Of a stretch of DNA of 64,000 nt, positions 9,783 to 18,403 are shown piece by piece. The stretch is taken from the NCBI GenBank assembly GCA_902500785.1, contig CABVRW010000005.1:1-64000 (forward strand), given 5' to 3'. The notes beneath the pieces are model-generated. The model made no database searches and was not told the DNA's origin. It was given only the letters and a program-made list of their open reading frames with translations. The translations under genes were made by a program, and so were the position numbers. Numbering within the stretch: position 1 is the stretch's first letter; the number at the start of each line of letters is the position of its first letter. The stretch comes from an uncultured Nitrospira sp. (GTDB taxonomy: Bacteria; Nitrospirota; Nitrospiria; Nitrospirales; Nitrospiraceae).

Positions 9783-11084
9783 CTAGGCGTTCGCGCCGGC
9801 CCCGGTTCGGACCGGTTGAAAGGGGCAGCGTTGCAGCCGAATATGCTCTTCAAATTCATGCCGGAATAATCGGAGACTGCTCTGCACCAGGACTGCCGCA
9901 CCGGTGATCAGAGTGCAATACCCGGTTCCTTTGACAAATCCGCACAGTTGGAGCAACGAATCAAGGTCTTTCTGGCTGCCCTCTCCGCGCTCGATCTTGT
10001 CCATCAAGGTTGCCAGATTGATCGTGCCCATCCGGCAGGGAGGACACTGTCCGCAACTTTCACCCTTGAAAAAGTTTGAATACTTGAGGGTCGCCGCCAC
10101 CATGCAGGTCGCATCGTCGATCACAATCGTCCCGGCAGATCCGAGTCCCGTCCCGGCCTTTTTCAGCGAATCAAAATCCATCGGCAAATCCAATTGATCC
10201 GCCGTGACCATTGAAAACGCAGGCCCGCCTGGAAATACGGCCTTGATCTTGCGTCCGTTCGGAACGCCTCCGCCACAGATCTCGATGAGATCCCGGATCG
10301 TCACCCCCATCGGCATTTCGTACACGCCGGGCCGGTTCACCGCTCCGCTGAGGGAGAAGAGCATGGTCCCGGGGCACTTTTCCGTTCCCACCTGAGTAAA
10401 CCACGCGGCGCCGTTTTTGAGAATTTGCGGAATATTACACAGCGTCTCGACGTTGTTCACCAAGGTCGGTTTCCCATACAGGCCGAAATCGGTCGGATAA
10501 AACGGCGGCTTTTGACGCGGCATCGCCGGACGGCCCTGCATCGACTCCAACATGGCCGTCTCTTCACCCGCGACATAGCTGCCATGACCGGAGAATACCT
10601 CGAGGTCAAGGTCCACTCCCGTTCCAAGAATGTTCTTCCCGAGTAGTCCTCGTTCCCTCGCTTGAGCAATGGCTTTCCTCAGATTGGCTTCTTCTTCCAC
10701 ATACTCGTGATTGACGTAGATATAGGAGGCTTTGGCATTCACCGTTCGAGAGGCAATGAGACACCCCTCAATCAGCTGATGCGGGATAAGCTTCAAGAGA
10801 TGGCGGTCCTTGAACGTACCCGGTTCATGCTCACCGGCGTTGCAGACAAAATAACGCTCCTGTACCCGATGGTTGAGAACCTTATCCCACTTGGTGCCGG
10901 TTGGAAAACCCGCGCCACCTCGCCCCCGCAGGCCCGCCTTCTTGATCTCTCCGACAATGTCATTCGGCGTGAGATCCTTGAGACACTTTCGCCAGGCTTC
11001 GTAGCCGCCGGTCTTAAGGTAGGGATCGATTTCCCAGGGAGCCCCTTCAAGCTTCTGCAATACCCTTGGTTGAGGTAGGGTCAC
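9783..11084 (-). CDS. nuoF: NADH dehydrogenase subunit F-like flavoprotein
   Basis: A 433 aa NuoF-family protein binding NADH, FMN and one [4Fe-4S] cluster. GRGGAGFPTG near the N-terminus forms the FMN/NADH site, followed by the family segment CNAGEHEPGTFKDR. Cluster ligands are in ESCGQCPPCRMG, with a further Cys about 40 residues on. The start is taken as GTG at 11084, with AAAGGGA just upstream. An in-frame GTG at 11108 would add 8 residues. No nuoE, nuoG or membrane subunits are beside it. It leads a unit with a ferredoxin and an ErpA-like protein, which points to a solitary NADH:ferredoxin-type module or a dispersed complex I subunit. Confidence 0.92.
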   Translation of the reverse strand: MTLPQPRVLQKLEGAPWEIDPYLKTGGYEAWRKCLKDLTPNDIVGEIKKAGLRGRGGAGFPTGTKWDKVLNHRVQERYFVCNAGEHEPGTFKDRHLLKLIPHQLIEGCLIASRTVNAKASYIYVNHEYVEEEANLRKAIAQARERGLLGKNILGTGVDLDLEVFSGHGSYVAGEETAMLESMQGRPAMPRQKPPFYPTDFGLYGKPTLVNNVETLCNIPQILKNGAAWFTQVGTEKCPGTMLFSLSGAVNRPGVYEMPMGVTIRDLIEICGGGVPNGRKIKAVFPGGPAFSMVTADQLDLPMDFDSLKKAGTGLGSAGTIVIDDATCMVAATLKYSNFFKGESCGQCPPCRMGTINLATLMDKIERGEGSQKDLDSLLQLCGFVKGTGYCTLITGAAVLVQSSLRLFRHEFEEHIRLQRCPFQPVRTGAGANA

Positions 11085-11195
11085 GTTATTCCCTTTCGGG
11101 GGTAACACCCCCAGGTTAGCAGCAATGTACTATACGGCTGCTCTTCGGGGGCCGTCAAGGCAAGTTCGCCCGATTAGGCCTGAATCTCAAGCAGT

Positions 11196-11212
11196 TAGGT
11201 CTGATAGACCTA
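11196..11212. repeat. Short inverted repeat upstream of nuoF
   Basis: TAGGTCT-GAT-AGACCTA, two perfect 7-nt arms with a 3-nt centre. It lies about 110 nt upstream of the nuoF start and between two minus-strand genes, so it could be an operator for the nuoF unit. No regulator is suggested by the sequence. Confidence 0.4.
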
Positions 11213-11274
11213 GAGCGAATCAGGCAAAAGACTCGCCGACATTCGATACCGGTTCCGAGACTCGATTGACACAA

Positions 11275-11314
11275 GAAAAAAGGGACTGGCCATCCTTCTC
11301 GGATGACCAATCCC
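11275..11314 (-). terminator. Intrinsic terminator after the PuuD-like gene
   Basis: Minus strand: GGGATTGGTCATCC (11301-11314) pairs with GGATGGCCAGTCCC (two G-U pairs) around GAGAA, and a T run follows (11275-11281). It lies 24 nt downstream of the stop at 11338. Confidence 0.85.
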
Positions 11315-11337
11315 CCTCATTCTGCTCACCCGGCCTT

Positions 11338-11925
11338 CTACTTCAAATGACTCCCCGCCCCCATGAAGAACAACATGGGAATAGACAGCAAAAAATTGAT
11401 CCGCGAGGCGATCAGAGCCGTTCTTCCCCACTGCGCCATCTCCGGCGGAGGAGGCGTGCCCTGCGCCGCGGCAGCCACCGCCGCAATGATCTTCTTTTGC
11501 TTGGGCCAAATGATCCCATGAACATTCCCCATCATGATGATGCCGAGCAACCCGCCGATCCCTAGCGCAAGTGCACCGGTTCCTCCCTTTGAATAGAGGT
11601 AGCCGTAGAGCACGACCCCCGCAAGGACCGTGACCGTGGCGCCATGGCGAAACCAATTCAAGGCAGCCGGCATCAGCTTGGGGATGACGATGTTCTTCGT
11701 CGGCCCGTCCAGGCTCTTCAGAAAGCCCGCGTTGATAAGGTTAAAGAAGTACAATATCCCGATCCAGGTAATGCCGGCCAGGAAATGGATCCAGCGCACG
11801 ATCAACCCGAACCAATCGACATCGCCCGCCCCCACTCCTGCCATACTCAGATAGACGACTATCAATCCGACAGCGAGCGCAAAGCCTGCGCCCAAAGTCT
11901 GATATGGATCCTCCAAAAATTTCAT
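11338..11925 (-). CDS. PuuD-like integral membrane protein (urate oxidase N-terminal domain family)
   Basis: A 195 aa protein with about five hydrophobic segments (roughly 12-30, 40-64, 92-110, 118-136 and 172-190). Conserved histidines sit in RWIHFLAGITWIG (His47), NWFRHGA (His94) and NVHGIIWP (His136), the pattern of the membrane part of PuuD-type proteins, where such His may bind haem. The C-terminal cytochrome c domain of true PuuD urate hydroxylases is absent, so urate oxidation should not be assumed. A terminator follows 24 nt downstream and the gene appears monocistronic. Confidence 0.7.
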   Translation of the reverse strand: MKFLEDPYQTLGAGFALAVGLIVVYLSMAGVGAGDVDWFGLIVRWIHFLAGITWIGILYFFNLINAGFLKSLDGPTKNIVIPKLMPAALNWFRHGATVTVLAGVVLYGYLYSKGGTGALALGIGGLLGIIMMGNVHGIIWPKQKKIIAAVAAAAQGTPPPPEMAQWGRTALIASRINFLLSIPMLFFMGAGSHLK

Positions 11926-12032
11926 ACGCCCCCCAACTGTAACGGTTTAGTGCCAACCACGTTCTCTACTGCAGGCCGCTCAGGCTTGTCAAGCAAGCAA
12001 CCTGCCTCTCAGGCCATCCCCGAGTCGGCCGG

Positions 12033-12974
12033 CTAGGCAGTCAGCAGGCGATCGACGACCGCGCATAAGTCTCGCACCGCATCGGCAGAAGCCTGCAGAG
12101 CCGTTCGCTCCTGGGCCGTCAGATCATACTCAACGATGGATTCACCTCCGCCGCGCCCCAACGTTACGGGCACGCCGACAATCACATCCTTCAACCCGTA
12201 CTCCCCTTCGCAGAGCATGGCGCAGGGGACCACACGCTTTTGATCGTTCATGATCGCGTCGACCATATCCACCGCAGAGGCGGACGGCGCGTAAAACGCG
12301 CTGCCGGTCTTGAGCAAGCCCACGATCTCAGCCCCGCCGTCCTGCGTACGTTTAATCAAGGCGCTCAGCCGCTCCGGAGACAGCCGCTCCGTAATCGGTT
12401 TACCGGCGACGGTCGTCTGACGAACCAACGGCACCATCGTGTCTCCGTGGCCGCCTAACACCATCGCCTGCACATCCGTGCCAGGCACGCGCAACTCTTC
12501 TGCGACAAACGACCGCAACCTCGCTGTATCCAGCACGCCGGCCATGCCCAACACCCGAGATTTCGGCAGTCCGCTGACTTTCCGCGCCACATGCACCATG
12601 GCATCCAATGGATTCGTCACCAGAATCAGAATGATGTTCGGCGAACGCGATACCAACTCCCGCACCACTGTTTGCACGATTTTCGCGTTCGTCGCCAGGA
12701 GTTCATCACGGCTCATGCCCGGCTTCCGGGGAATTCCAGAGGTGATGACGGCGATGGATGACCCTGCGGTTTCGTCGTAGCCATTCGTGCCGACGACGCG
12801 AGTACTGTACCCGCACACCGGACCGGCTTGAGTGATATCCAAGGCCTTGCCTTGCGGAATCCCCGGCACGATATCGACCAGGACGACATCATATGCATTC
12901 TTTTCCGCCAACCGCTGCGCGACCGTCCCGCCGACATTCCCCGCGCCCACTATCGTAATCTTAGGTCGTCCCAT
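12033..12974 (-). CDS. mdh: Malate dehydrogenase (LDH-like type)
   Basis: NAD-dependent interconversion of malate and oxaloacetate, 313 aa. The Rossmann motif GAGNVGG (10-16) and Asp34 at the end of strand 2 indicate NAD rather than NADP preference. Substrate Arg83 and Arg89 lie in [10 protein letters not shown], Asp149/Arg152 in LDTARLR and catalytic His176 in GGHGD. An Arg in the specificity loop fits malate rather than lactate. The second of two tandem ATGs (12974) is preferred because GAGGTGA is 5 nt upstream of it. In an organism using the reductive TCA cycle it would work in the carbon-fixing direction, but that is inferred. Confidence 0.95.
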   Translation of the reverse strand: MGRPKITIVGAGNVGGTVAQRLAEKNAYDVVLVDIVPGIPQGKALDITQAGPVCGYSTRVVGTNGYDETAGSSIAVITSGIPRKPGMSRDELLATNAKIVQTVVRELVSRSPNIILILVTNPLDAMVHVARKVSGLPKSRVLGMAGVLDTARLRSFVAEELRVPGTDVQAMVLGGHGDTMVPLVRQTTVAGKPITERLSPERLSALIKRTQDGGAEIVGLLKTGSAFYAPSASAVDMVDAIMNDQKRVVPCAMLCEGEYGLKDVIVGVPVTLGRGGGESIVEYDLTAQERTALQASADAVRDLCAVVDRLLTA

Positions 12975-12984
12975 CATCTCACCT

Positions 12985-13008
12985 CGTGAAGCGTAAAACG
13001 TGAAGCGT
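12985..13008. repeat. Tandem CGTGAAGCGT repeat
   Basis: CGTGAAGCGT occurs twice (12985-12994 and 12999-13008) separated by AAAA, in the short gap between mdh and the hypothetical gene at 13046. A related sequence is at 31321-31337. Confidence 0.55.
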
Positions 13009-13045
13009 CCAGTGCACAGACTGCCCTACACTGACCTGTTACCCT

Positions 13046-13456
13046 TCACGCGTGTTCGTGGCCCGTCCAGCCGCCGACCTTGAAATTGATCGTGCAGACA
13101 AAATTATCGCCGTCATAGAAATTCACTTTGATCTTCTTTTTCCCGTAATGTGCCCCGAGAAAATCTTCGGGCGCCTCAACCAATCCCTGGTACCCACCCG
13201 CAGGGTACTCACCCAGTTCGTGAAACACCACGATCATGCCGGCTTTGACTTCCTGCAAAATTTTGGCGGTACACCGTGGATAAATTTCCCAAAATTTGGC
13301 GTCGATCTCTTCTCGCGTCGGTTCCGGTCGATCCTCGCCCGGTTTGGTGTTCCGATTGGCGAACTTGGCCTGGCGTCGCACATAGGGATATTGATGGCCG
13401 GTAAATAGCTTGTAGAGCCAAGGTGGCACAGTCGGTCGTGGTGGCTGCTCAATCAT
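13046..13456 (-). CDS. Conserved-looking protein of unknown function downstream of norD
   Basis: A 136 aa soluble protein with no signal peptide or membrane segment and no motif I recognise. It is rich in aromatic and charged residues (PWLYKLFTGHQYPYVRR near the start, KKKIKVNFYDGDNF near the end), and the C-terminal half looks like a small beta-rich domain. Start: ATG at 13456 with GGAG 9 nt upstream, preferred over an in-frame TTG at 13480. It lies 43 nt after the norD-like stop on the same strand, so it is probably the next gene of that transcript and may be an accessory of the NorQ/NorD system. Confidence 0.7.
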   Translation of the reverse strand: MIEQPPRPTVPPWLYKLFTGHQYPYVRRQAKFANRNTKPGEDRPEPTREEIDAKFWEIYPRCTAKILQEVKAGMIVVFHELGEYPAGGYQGLVEAPEDFLGAHYGKKKIKVNFYDGDNFVCTINFKVGGWTGHEHA

Positions 13457-13499
13457 CGTTGATATGCTCCAATGCTGCAAAGGCCTCGTGCACGACCAT

Positions 13500-16400
13500 T
13501 CAGGCCGTCAGCCGATGGTAAATCCTCGGGAGCTTCTCCGGCAACCCCTCCACACGATCAATTACCACATAGCGCACGTCTCCATACATCCGACGCAGAT
13601 AGGGGTCGGCCTGCTTGTCGATCGTAATACAGACCGGTTCGATGCCGCTGGCGCGGGCTTCCCGCAAAGCCATGCGCGTATCTTCCAGTGAGTAGTCGTC
13701 CTTGTACCCGTCGTCCAACGGACGGCCGTCGCTGATGACCACCAGAATCCGCGTCTTCGCTCGGCGAGCGAGCAGCTTGCTCGTCGCATGTCGGATGGCC
13801 GCGCCATCCCGATTCTGTTGCAGCGGGACGATTCCTCCCAACTTGGCCCCCGCGCGCCCGGTCACGAGTTCATCGAACCCCTTCACGACCACAAAATCCA
13901 CCTGGTGCCGTCCCTGCCCTGAATAGCCATACACGGCAAATTGATCGCCGATCGCCGCAAGCGCTTCACACAGGAGCACTAAACCCTGCTTCTCAATATC
14001 GATAATCCGCCGCCCCTGCTCGACCTGCCGACTGGTCGATCCGCTGAGATCAACCAGAAATGCGGCGGCCACCTCGCGATCCCGTTTTTCACGCCGCACA
14101 TAGATCCGCTCCGACGGCTCGATGCCCGCCGACAAATCAGCCACCCGACCGATCACGGCATCCATATCCAAGTCTTCTCCGTCCAGCTGGCCCGGAATGC
14201 GCCGGAGCCCGGGGGGACGCAGACTCTCGAAGTAGCGACGCAAGAGTCTGACCGTTCCCCGCTGGGCCGCCAAGGTCTCCTCCACAAAGTCCGATGCCCC
14301 TTCAACCGCCTCGCGCTCAACCACGCGGCACCAATGCATCCGATAGTCCTGAATGGCGGCATCCCACTCATGGTAGCGAACCGCCTGGGCCGCCCCGATC
14401 GTCTCGTCATCCGGCCTGACCCCCTCGCCCTCGACGGCCAGGACCTCTTCCACCAGTGAGGGCTGCCGACGGCCGGGCACCAAGACATCTTGCGACAGTT
14501 GCTGCGAGCGCACCGTACCGGCTCCCGCCGATCCACTGGAATCCCCAGCCAAACCCGCACCGGCCTCACTGTCGCCTCGGCCGGACGCCGGAGTCTGTTC
14601 AGGTGAAGATTCAGTACGGTCGCGCACCAAGTTGGGATCCATGGCGCCGCGATAATCCCAATTGTCCATCGGCCGGTACGTGTCGGACAGATCCTCCGAC
14701 GACTTGGGAGCAGGGATCGATTGTTCCGGAGCCTCCGCCTCATCGGGGCTGGGAAGGGCCTCTCGACGAACGGCCAACAGCTCGTCCATACGCACATAGA
14801 GTCGGTCGGCCAGCCGCACCGCCTCCTCGGCTGTCGCCTCCGGAGTGAACATCGCCTGACAGAGCTGCCAGAGTTCATTGACTTCGCGCTGTACGGCGTC
14901 GGGAACCGGTACCGACCCCGCCTCCGCGGTCGAGAGGAGCAGGAGTTGATCGACGACCAGTTCGCGTACCGTCATACCGTGGGCGAGACTTCGGATGGTG
15001 ACGGCATCTTTGGCGACGAGTGCGAGGTCGCGGCTCAGGCCGGGATATTCGGCCCGCAACAAATATTCGACTCGGGCATCCTCCACCAGGGCCCAGAGAT
15101 CGCGAATCAGGCCGGGCTGAGGATAACGCGCAAATACATCTCCCAATGTCCGGGATTTCTGTGACGTGGAGCGTCCATATCGCCGCCCGAGATCCTCAAC
15201 TAGGTCCTGAAGCCTGGCGACGGGTAAGTCGAACGTGCCGAACTCCAGGTGTCCGGCCTCATGCGCGGCCATTACCATATAGAGGCGCACGTTTTCGTCG
15301 TAGGTGGGATACCGCCGGACGATTGAAGGCAATCCGATGCTCCGCCCATCGTCACTCACGGTTGCGCGCGCCATCGGCTGGGCCGATTCGAGCGAGTACG
15401 GCAGGTCGTGAATGCGCAGATCGCGACCGCAGAGCGCTTGAGCGAACAACTTGACGCGCCGGGCGATCTGCCGGAGCGGCACGCCGCTCAGGGCCTGAGA
15501 CACGGCGCCCAAGGCCTTCTCCGTTTCCATGGCAAAGTAGGCTCGTCCCCCGTCCAGACTGTACTCCAGCACCTCCATGCCGGAAGCAAACCAGGAATCG
15601 AACTTCTCCTGCGCCCCTTCACCGGATCCGATCAATGCGATCAATTCAGGACAGCGTCGAATATAGGCCAATGCCGTGTCGGCATCACGTTCAGCGATCA
15701 GCAATCCGTAACGAAGAACTCGCGTCCGCCATTCCTCAGAAGGAAGCCGCCGGAGGATCGCGGGCGCCTCTGCCAGTACCGCGATACCAGCCTCCGGCGA
15801 GCGTTCCGCCATCTGCGCTCCGATACCGATCACCTGGTTGCGGTACCCCTGCCCGGGAATATCCTCCAAAATGGCGGCACTCGTTCGGAAAAATTCCAAT
15901 ACACCCAAATAATCCGGTTTGCCGAGGCTGTTCTCAACGATGAGCTTCATCCCGAACTGCACCCAAGTACGAACCGCATCGAGCGACAAGACGCGAGCGA
16001 TCGAAGGAATCTGCCGGATATATTCCACGGCCAAGGCAAAATCGGTGTCCGCCAGTTCACAGGCCAGATCCATCCAAACGGGCCAATCCGCCGGGGATAA
16101 GACGCCGACGGCCTCCGGCGAAATCCGGATAAATTCCACCGCCACATTGGCCTGTCGGTCTGCGAGCTCCAACGCGGCGTTCAACACAACGGCTCGCGTA
16201 GCGGGATCGAGAAGACCGAGCAGCAACGGACTCTCCTTAAAAAATCTCAACGCCAAGGCGCCTGAATCTGCCGCGATGGCCACCCCAAGGTCGAGCCAAG
16301 GAAGGACCTCGGCCAGCAGGCCTCGACGCTGCATGTCGGCCAACGCATCGATGGCGCCCTTGGCAGCTTTCGGCGCCTCCTCGATCAGCTCGCCCAGCAG

Positions 16401-16535
16401 CACCAGCACACCATCCAGGGTATCCGGCCTGGTGGTTGAATCGGCGATGGCCGTCACCACGACTCGCGCGAGATCAAGGCCCAGTTGGTCGGCCAGCAGG
16501 TCAAGAAGTTGTTCAGATGAGCGCCCAGACGCCAT
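13500..16535 (-). CDS. Giant NorD/CbbO-like VWA protein with helical repeats and a zincin-like motif
   Basis: A 1011 aa protein. NorD/CbbO partners of MoxR-type AAA+ ATPases help activate metalloenzymes (nitric oxide reductase) or Rubisco. The C-terminal VWA domain has a MIDAS motif DLSGS (Asp829), then a conserved Thr/Asp set ending in VISDGRPLD. Residues about 75-330 contain roughly seven degenerate helical repeats of 37 residues, recognisable by a recurring pattern of A-hydrophobic-E/Y-F/Y-I-R followed by P. Between them and the VWA lies HEAGH (425-429), with EDARVE at 485-490, the spacing of a gluzincin metal site. Residues about 590-690 are an acidic, low-complexity linker. NorD proteins are usually about 600-800 aa, so this is long. 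The matching NorQ-type ATPase is at 19312-20151 on the same strand. Confidence 0.85.
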   Translation of the reverse strand: MASGRSSEQLLDLLADQLGLDLARVVVTAIADSTTRPDTLDGVLVLLGELIEEAPKAAKGAIDALADMQRRGLLAEVLPWLDLGVAIAADSGALALRFFKESPLLLGLLDPATRAVVLNAALELADRQANVAVEFIRISPEAVGVLSPADWPVWMDLACELADTDFALAVEYIRQIPSIARVLSLDAVRTWVQFGMKLIVENSLGKPDYLGVLEFFRTSAAILEDIPGQGYRNQVIGIGAQMAERSPEAGIAVLAEAPAILRRLPSEEWRTRVLRYGLLIAERDADTALAYIRRCPELIALIGSGEGAQEKFDSWFASGMEVLEYSLDGGRAYFAMETEKALGAVSQALSGVPLRQIARRVKLFAQALCGRDLRIHDLPYSLESAQPMARATVSDDGRSIGLPSIVRRYPTYDENVRLYMVMAAHEAGHLEFGTFDLPVARLQDLVEDLGRRYGRSTSQKSRTLGDVFARYPQPGLIRDLWALVEDARVEYLLRAEYPGLSRDLALVAKDAVTIRSLAHGMTVRELVVDQLLLLSTAEAGSVPVPDAVQREVNELWQLCQAMFTPEATAEEAVRLADRLYVRMDELLAVRREALPSPDEAEAPEQSIPAPKSSEDLSDTYRPMDNWDYRGAMDPNLVRDRTESSPEQTPASGRGDSEAGAGLAGDSSGSAGAGTVRSQQLSQDVLVPGRRQPSLVEEVLAVEGEGVRPDDETIGAAQAVRYHEWDAAIQDYRMHWCRVVEREAVEGASDFVEETLAAQRGTVRLLRRYFESLRPPGLRRIPGQLDGEDLDMDAVIGRVADLSAGIEPSERIYVRREKRDREVAAAFLVDLSGSTSRQVEQGRRIIDIEKQGLVLLCEALAAIGDQFAVYGYSGQGRHQVDFVVVKGFDELVTGRAGAKLGGIVPLQQNRDGAAIRHATSKLLARRAKTRILVVISDGRPLDDGYKDDYSLEDTRMALREARASGIEPVCITIDKQADPYLRRMYGDVRYVVIDRVEGLPEKLPRIYHRLTA

Positions 16536-16573
16536 AGTTCAAGAGTCCGCTTTGAGGGAAGTTGTGGATTGTA

Positions 16574-16606
16574 AAGGACACAATTTCGCTTGTAAACTGT
16601 GTCCTT
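16574..16606. promoter_or_regulatory. Perfect inverted repeat in the divergent norD / ftr promoter region
   Basis: AAGGACACA (16574-16582) and TGTGTCCTT (16598-16606) are perfect reverse complements separated by 15 nt, and imperfect symmetry continues inward (AATT/AACT). It lies between the starts of two divergent genes (norD at 16535 and the FTR-like gene at 16674) and has no T run. It therefore reads as a regulator-binding site rather than a terminator. I do not recognise the motif. Confidence 0.55.
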
Positions 16607-16673
16607 GCGGCGGACAGACACGCATCGCACCTAGACCAACGATTCACTGAGCGGTTGTCACGCGGGGGACGGA

Positions 16674-17120
16674 ATGGCTGAACCGAGTAAAGCGAGTCTC
16701 GACAAAATGTGGAAGTATGTGAAGGGCTTCGCCGAGAAGAGCGGGACAGCCATGCACCCGAATGAGGCCGTCACGAATGCGGTGGTACTCGGCCTCGCGG
16801 CCCACGTCGACGAGTTGGGCAAACCGTTATGCCCCTGCAACTTTTACCCTGACAAGCAGGCTGAAGCCAAGCTCCGGCGATGGATGTGCGCCTGCGACGA
16901 GATGCAGATCTACAAATATTGCCACTGCCTGCTCTTCGTCCGTGAGGACGGCATGCCGATTACCGAATATCTACCGGAAGACCATGAAGGCCGCCAGTGT
17001 TATGGCCTCATCACCGATCCGACTCCGGAAAAAGGTCGGGCGCTCCGGCACAAAGCGCTGCCCATGGCGCCGAAAGAAGCCGTTCCACCGACCGACGCGG
17101 ATCCCCCCACGCAGCCGTGA
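16674..17120 (+). CDS. Ferredoxin:thioredoxin reductase catalytic subunit-like protein
   Basis: A 148 aa protein of the FTR beta family, which uses a [4Fe-4S] cluster beside a redox disulfide to pass electrons from ferredoxin to thioredoxin. The cysteine pattern is C53-P-C55, 16 residues, C72-A-C74, 8 residues, C83-H-C85. This matches the family spacing exactly, with Ala replacing Pro in the middle motif. All cluster and disulfide cysteines are kept. No variable (alpha) subunit is nearby. The last 25 residues are a Pro-rich tail. Its stop overlaps the GTG start of the peptidase gene (GTGA), so the two are translationally coupled. The gene is divergent from norD across an inverted repeat. Confidence 0.9.
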   Translation: MAEPSKASLDKMWKYVKGFAEKSGTAMHPNEAVTNAVVLGLAAHVDELGKPLCPCNFYPDKQAEAKLRRWMCACDEMQIYKYCHCLLFVREDGMPITEYLPEDHEGRQCYGLITDPTPEKGRALRHKALPMAPKEAVPPTDADPPTQP

Positions 17121-18364
17121 ACGCGCAAATTTGGCCTGGTCTGAACCCTGTTGTTGCCCCGCTGCTCTCCGCCCTGTCTCTTCTGCTCTGCTTCGCCGCA
17201 ACCGGTTGTCTACGGACGATGGAGGCCATTGATCCGAGGTTCTTGCCGATCACGACGACCTCCGGCCAACGTTTGCACGGTCACGTGTCATTCCTGGCAA
17301 GTCCCGCACTCTCAGGACGACAACCCGGTTCACCGGGCAATCGCCAGGCAGCCCACTATATCGAAGAACAGTTTCGGGCAGTCGGACTCCACCCGCTCCC
17401 GTCGCTCGGCGGCTACCGGCAGGTTATTTCGCCGAAGATCGGCGACAACCTCCTCGGCTTCATCCCACCGACGACCGACACGGGGGCCGCACGATGGATT
17501 GTGATCGGCGCCCATTTTGATCATCTTGGGTACCCCTTCCTCGGCGCGGACGACAACGCCTCCTCCGTGGCCATCCTGATTGAAACCGCGCGGCACATGG
17601 CAGCCCTCACTCATCACGGGATCCTCTTTGTGGCCTTCAACAGTGAAGAATCTCCTTATTTCGGCACGGCTGAGATGGGATCGCAGTTTCTCTTTCATCA
17701 CCTGCCGCCGGAACTGGGCGGCGCGGCCAATCTTCAGGCCGTGATCATCATGGACCTCATGGGTGGCGTACACTGGGCGGCGGCCAAGGATGCGATTTTT
17801 GCCATCGGGGCGGAGAAAAGCCCTGCTCTGTACCGGCGACTCAAACAGACGTCCGCCTCTTCCCTGAAGGTCTTCCCTGTGGGGATTCACCTGGTCGAAG
17901 AAATTCCTGGAATCGGCCATAAAGCCTTCAGCGACTATGACGTCTTTCGCAACCATGGTCTCCCGTTTTTGTTTCTCTCAGCCGGACGCACCCCGCGCTA
18001 CCATACCGCAGGAGACGTCGCCAGCACCCTGCATTACGAACGCATGGCCGCAGCCGTGGAATGGCTTCGGACCCTCACCGTCCTGATCGATCAGGACGAA
18101 GCGCCGTACGGATTTCATGCCGAGCGTGTGGAGTTGGCCGATGAGGTGGCCTCGTTCCGCGAGATCGTCGACCACGCGACGCAGGATGGGACGATTATTC
18201 CCGGCACGTCGCGATGGTCATTACATAAATTGAGGCAGGATGCGGAATGGCTGAGGAACGTCGACACCGCAGTACCGACGCCGGAGACACTTGATCGGCT
18301 CGAGCGGATTTCGATTCGCGTGCAATGCTTGATGGCCGATTATTCGGGATGCTTCACGTTTTGA
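17117..18364 (+). CDS. M28-family zinc aminopeptidase, lipoprotein
   Basis: A 415 aa exported metallopeptidase. The first 31 residues form a lipoprotein signal ending FAATGC (lipid Cys31). Di-zinc ligands are visible in family order: His in GAHFDHLG, the bridging Asp in ADDNAS, the Glu pair in NSEES, Asp in IMDLMG and His in RYHTAGD. The start is the GTG at 17117, whose GTGA overlaps the FTR-like stop. The open frame extends upstream to 16997 but would overlap that gene in full. The C-terminal 100 residues beyond the peptidase fold are helical and of unknown role. The natural substrate is unknown. The link to the FTR-like gene is positional only. Confidence 0.88.
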   Translation: MNAQIWPGLNPVVAPLLSALSLLLCFAATGCLRTMEAIDPRFLPITTTSGQRLHGHVSFLASPALSGRQPGSPGNRQAAHYIEEQFRAVGLHPLPSLGGYRQVISPKIGDNLLGFIPPTTDTGAARWIVIGAHFDHLGYPFLGADDNASSVAILIETARHMAALTHHGILFVAFNSEESPYFGTAEMGSQFLFHHLPPELGGAANLQAVIIMDLMGGVHWAAAKDAIFAIGAEKSPALYRRLKQTSASSLKVFPVGIHLVEEIPGIGHKAFSDYDVFRNHGLPFLFLSAGRTPRYHTAGDVASTLHYERMAAAVEWLRTLTVLIDQDEAPYGFHAERVELADEVASFREIVDHATQDGTIIPGTSRWSLHKLRQDAEWLRNVDTAVPTPETLDRLERISIRVQCLMADYSGCFTF

Positions 18365-18403
18365 TCGACCCAACCGCCGTAGCGCAATCACCCCGGCACT
18401 TCG

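Noticed and set aside
11338-11925. Urate hydroxylase PuuD
   Set aside because: Only the membrane part is present. The cytochrome c domain and any purine catabolic neighbours are missing.
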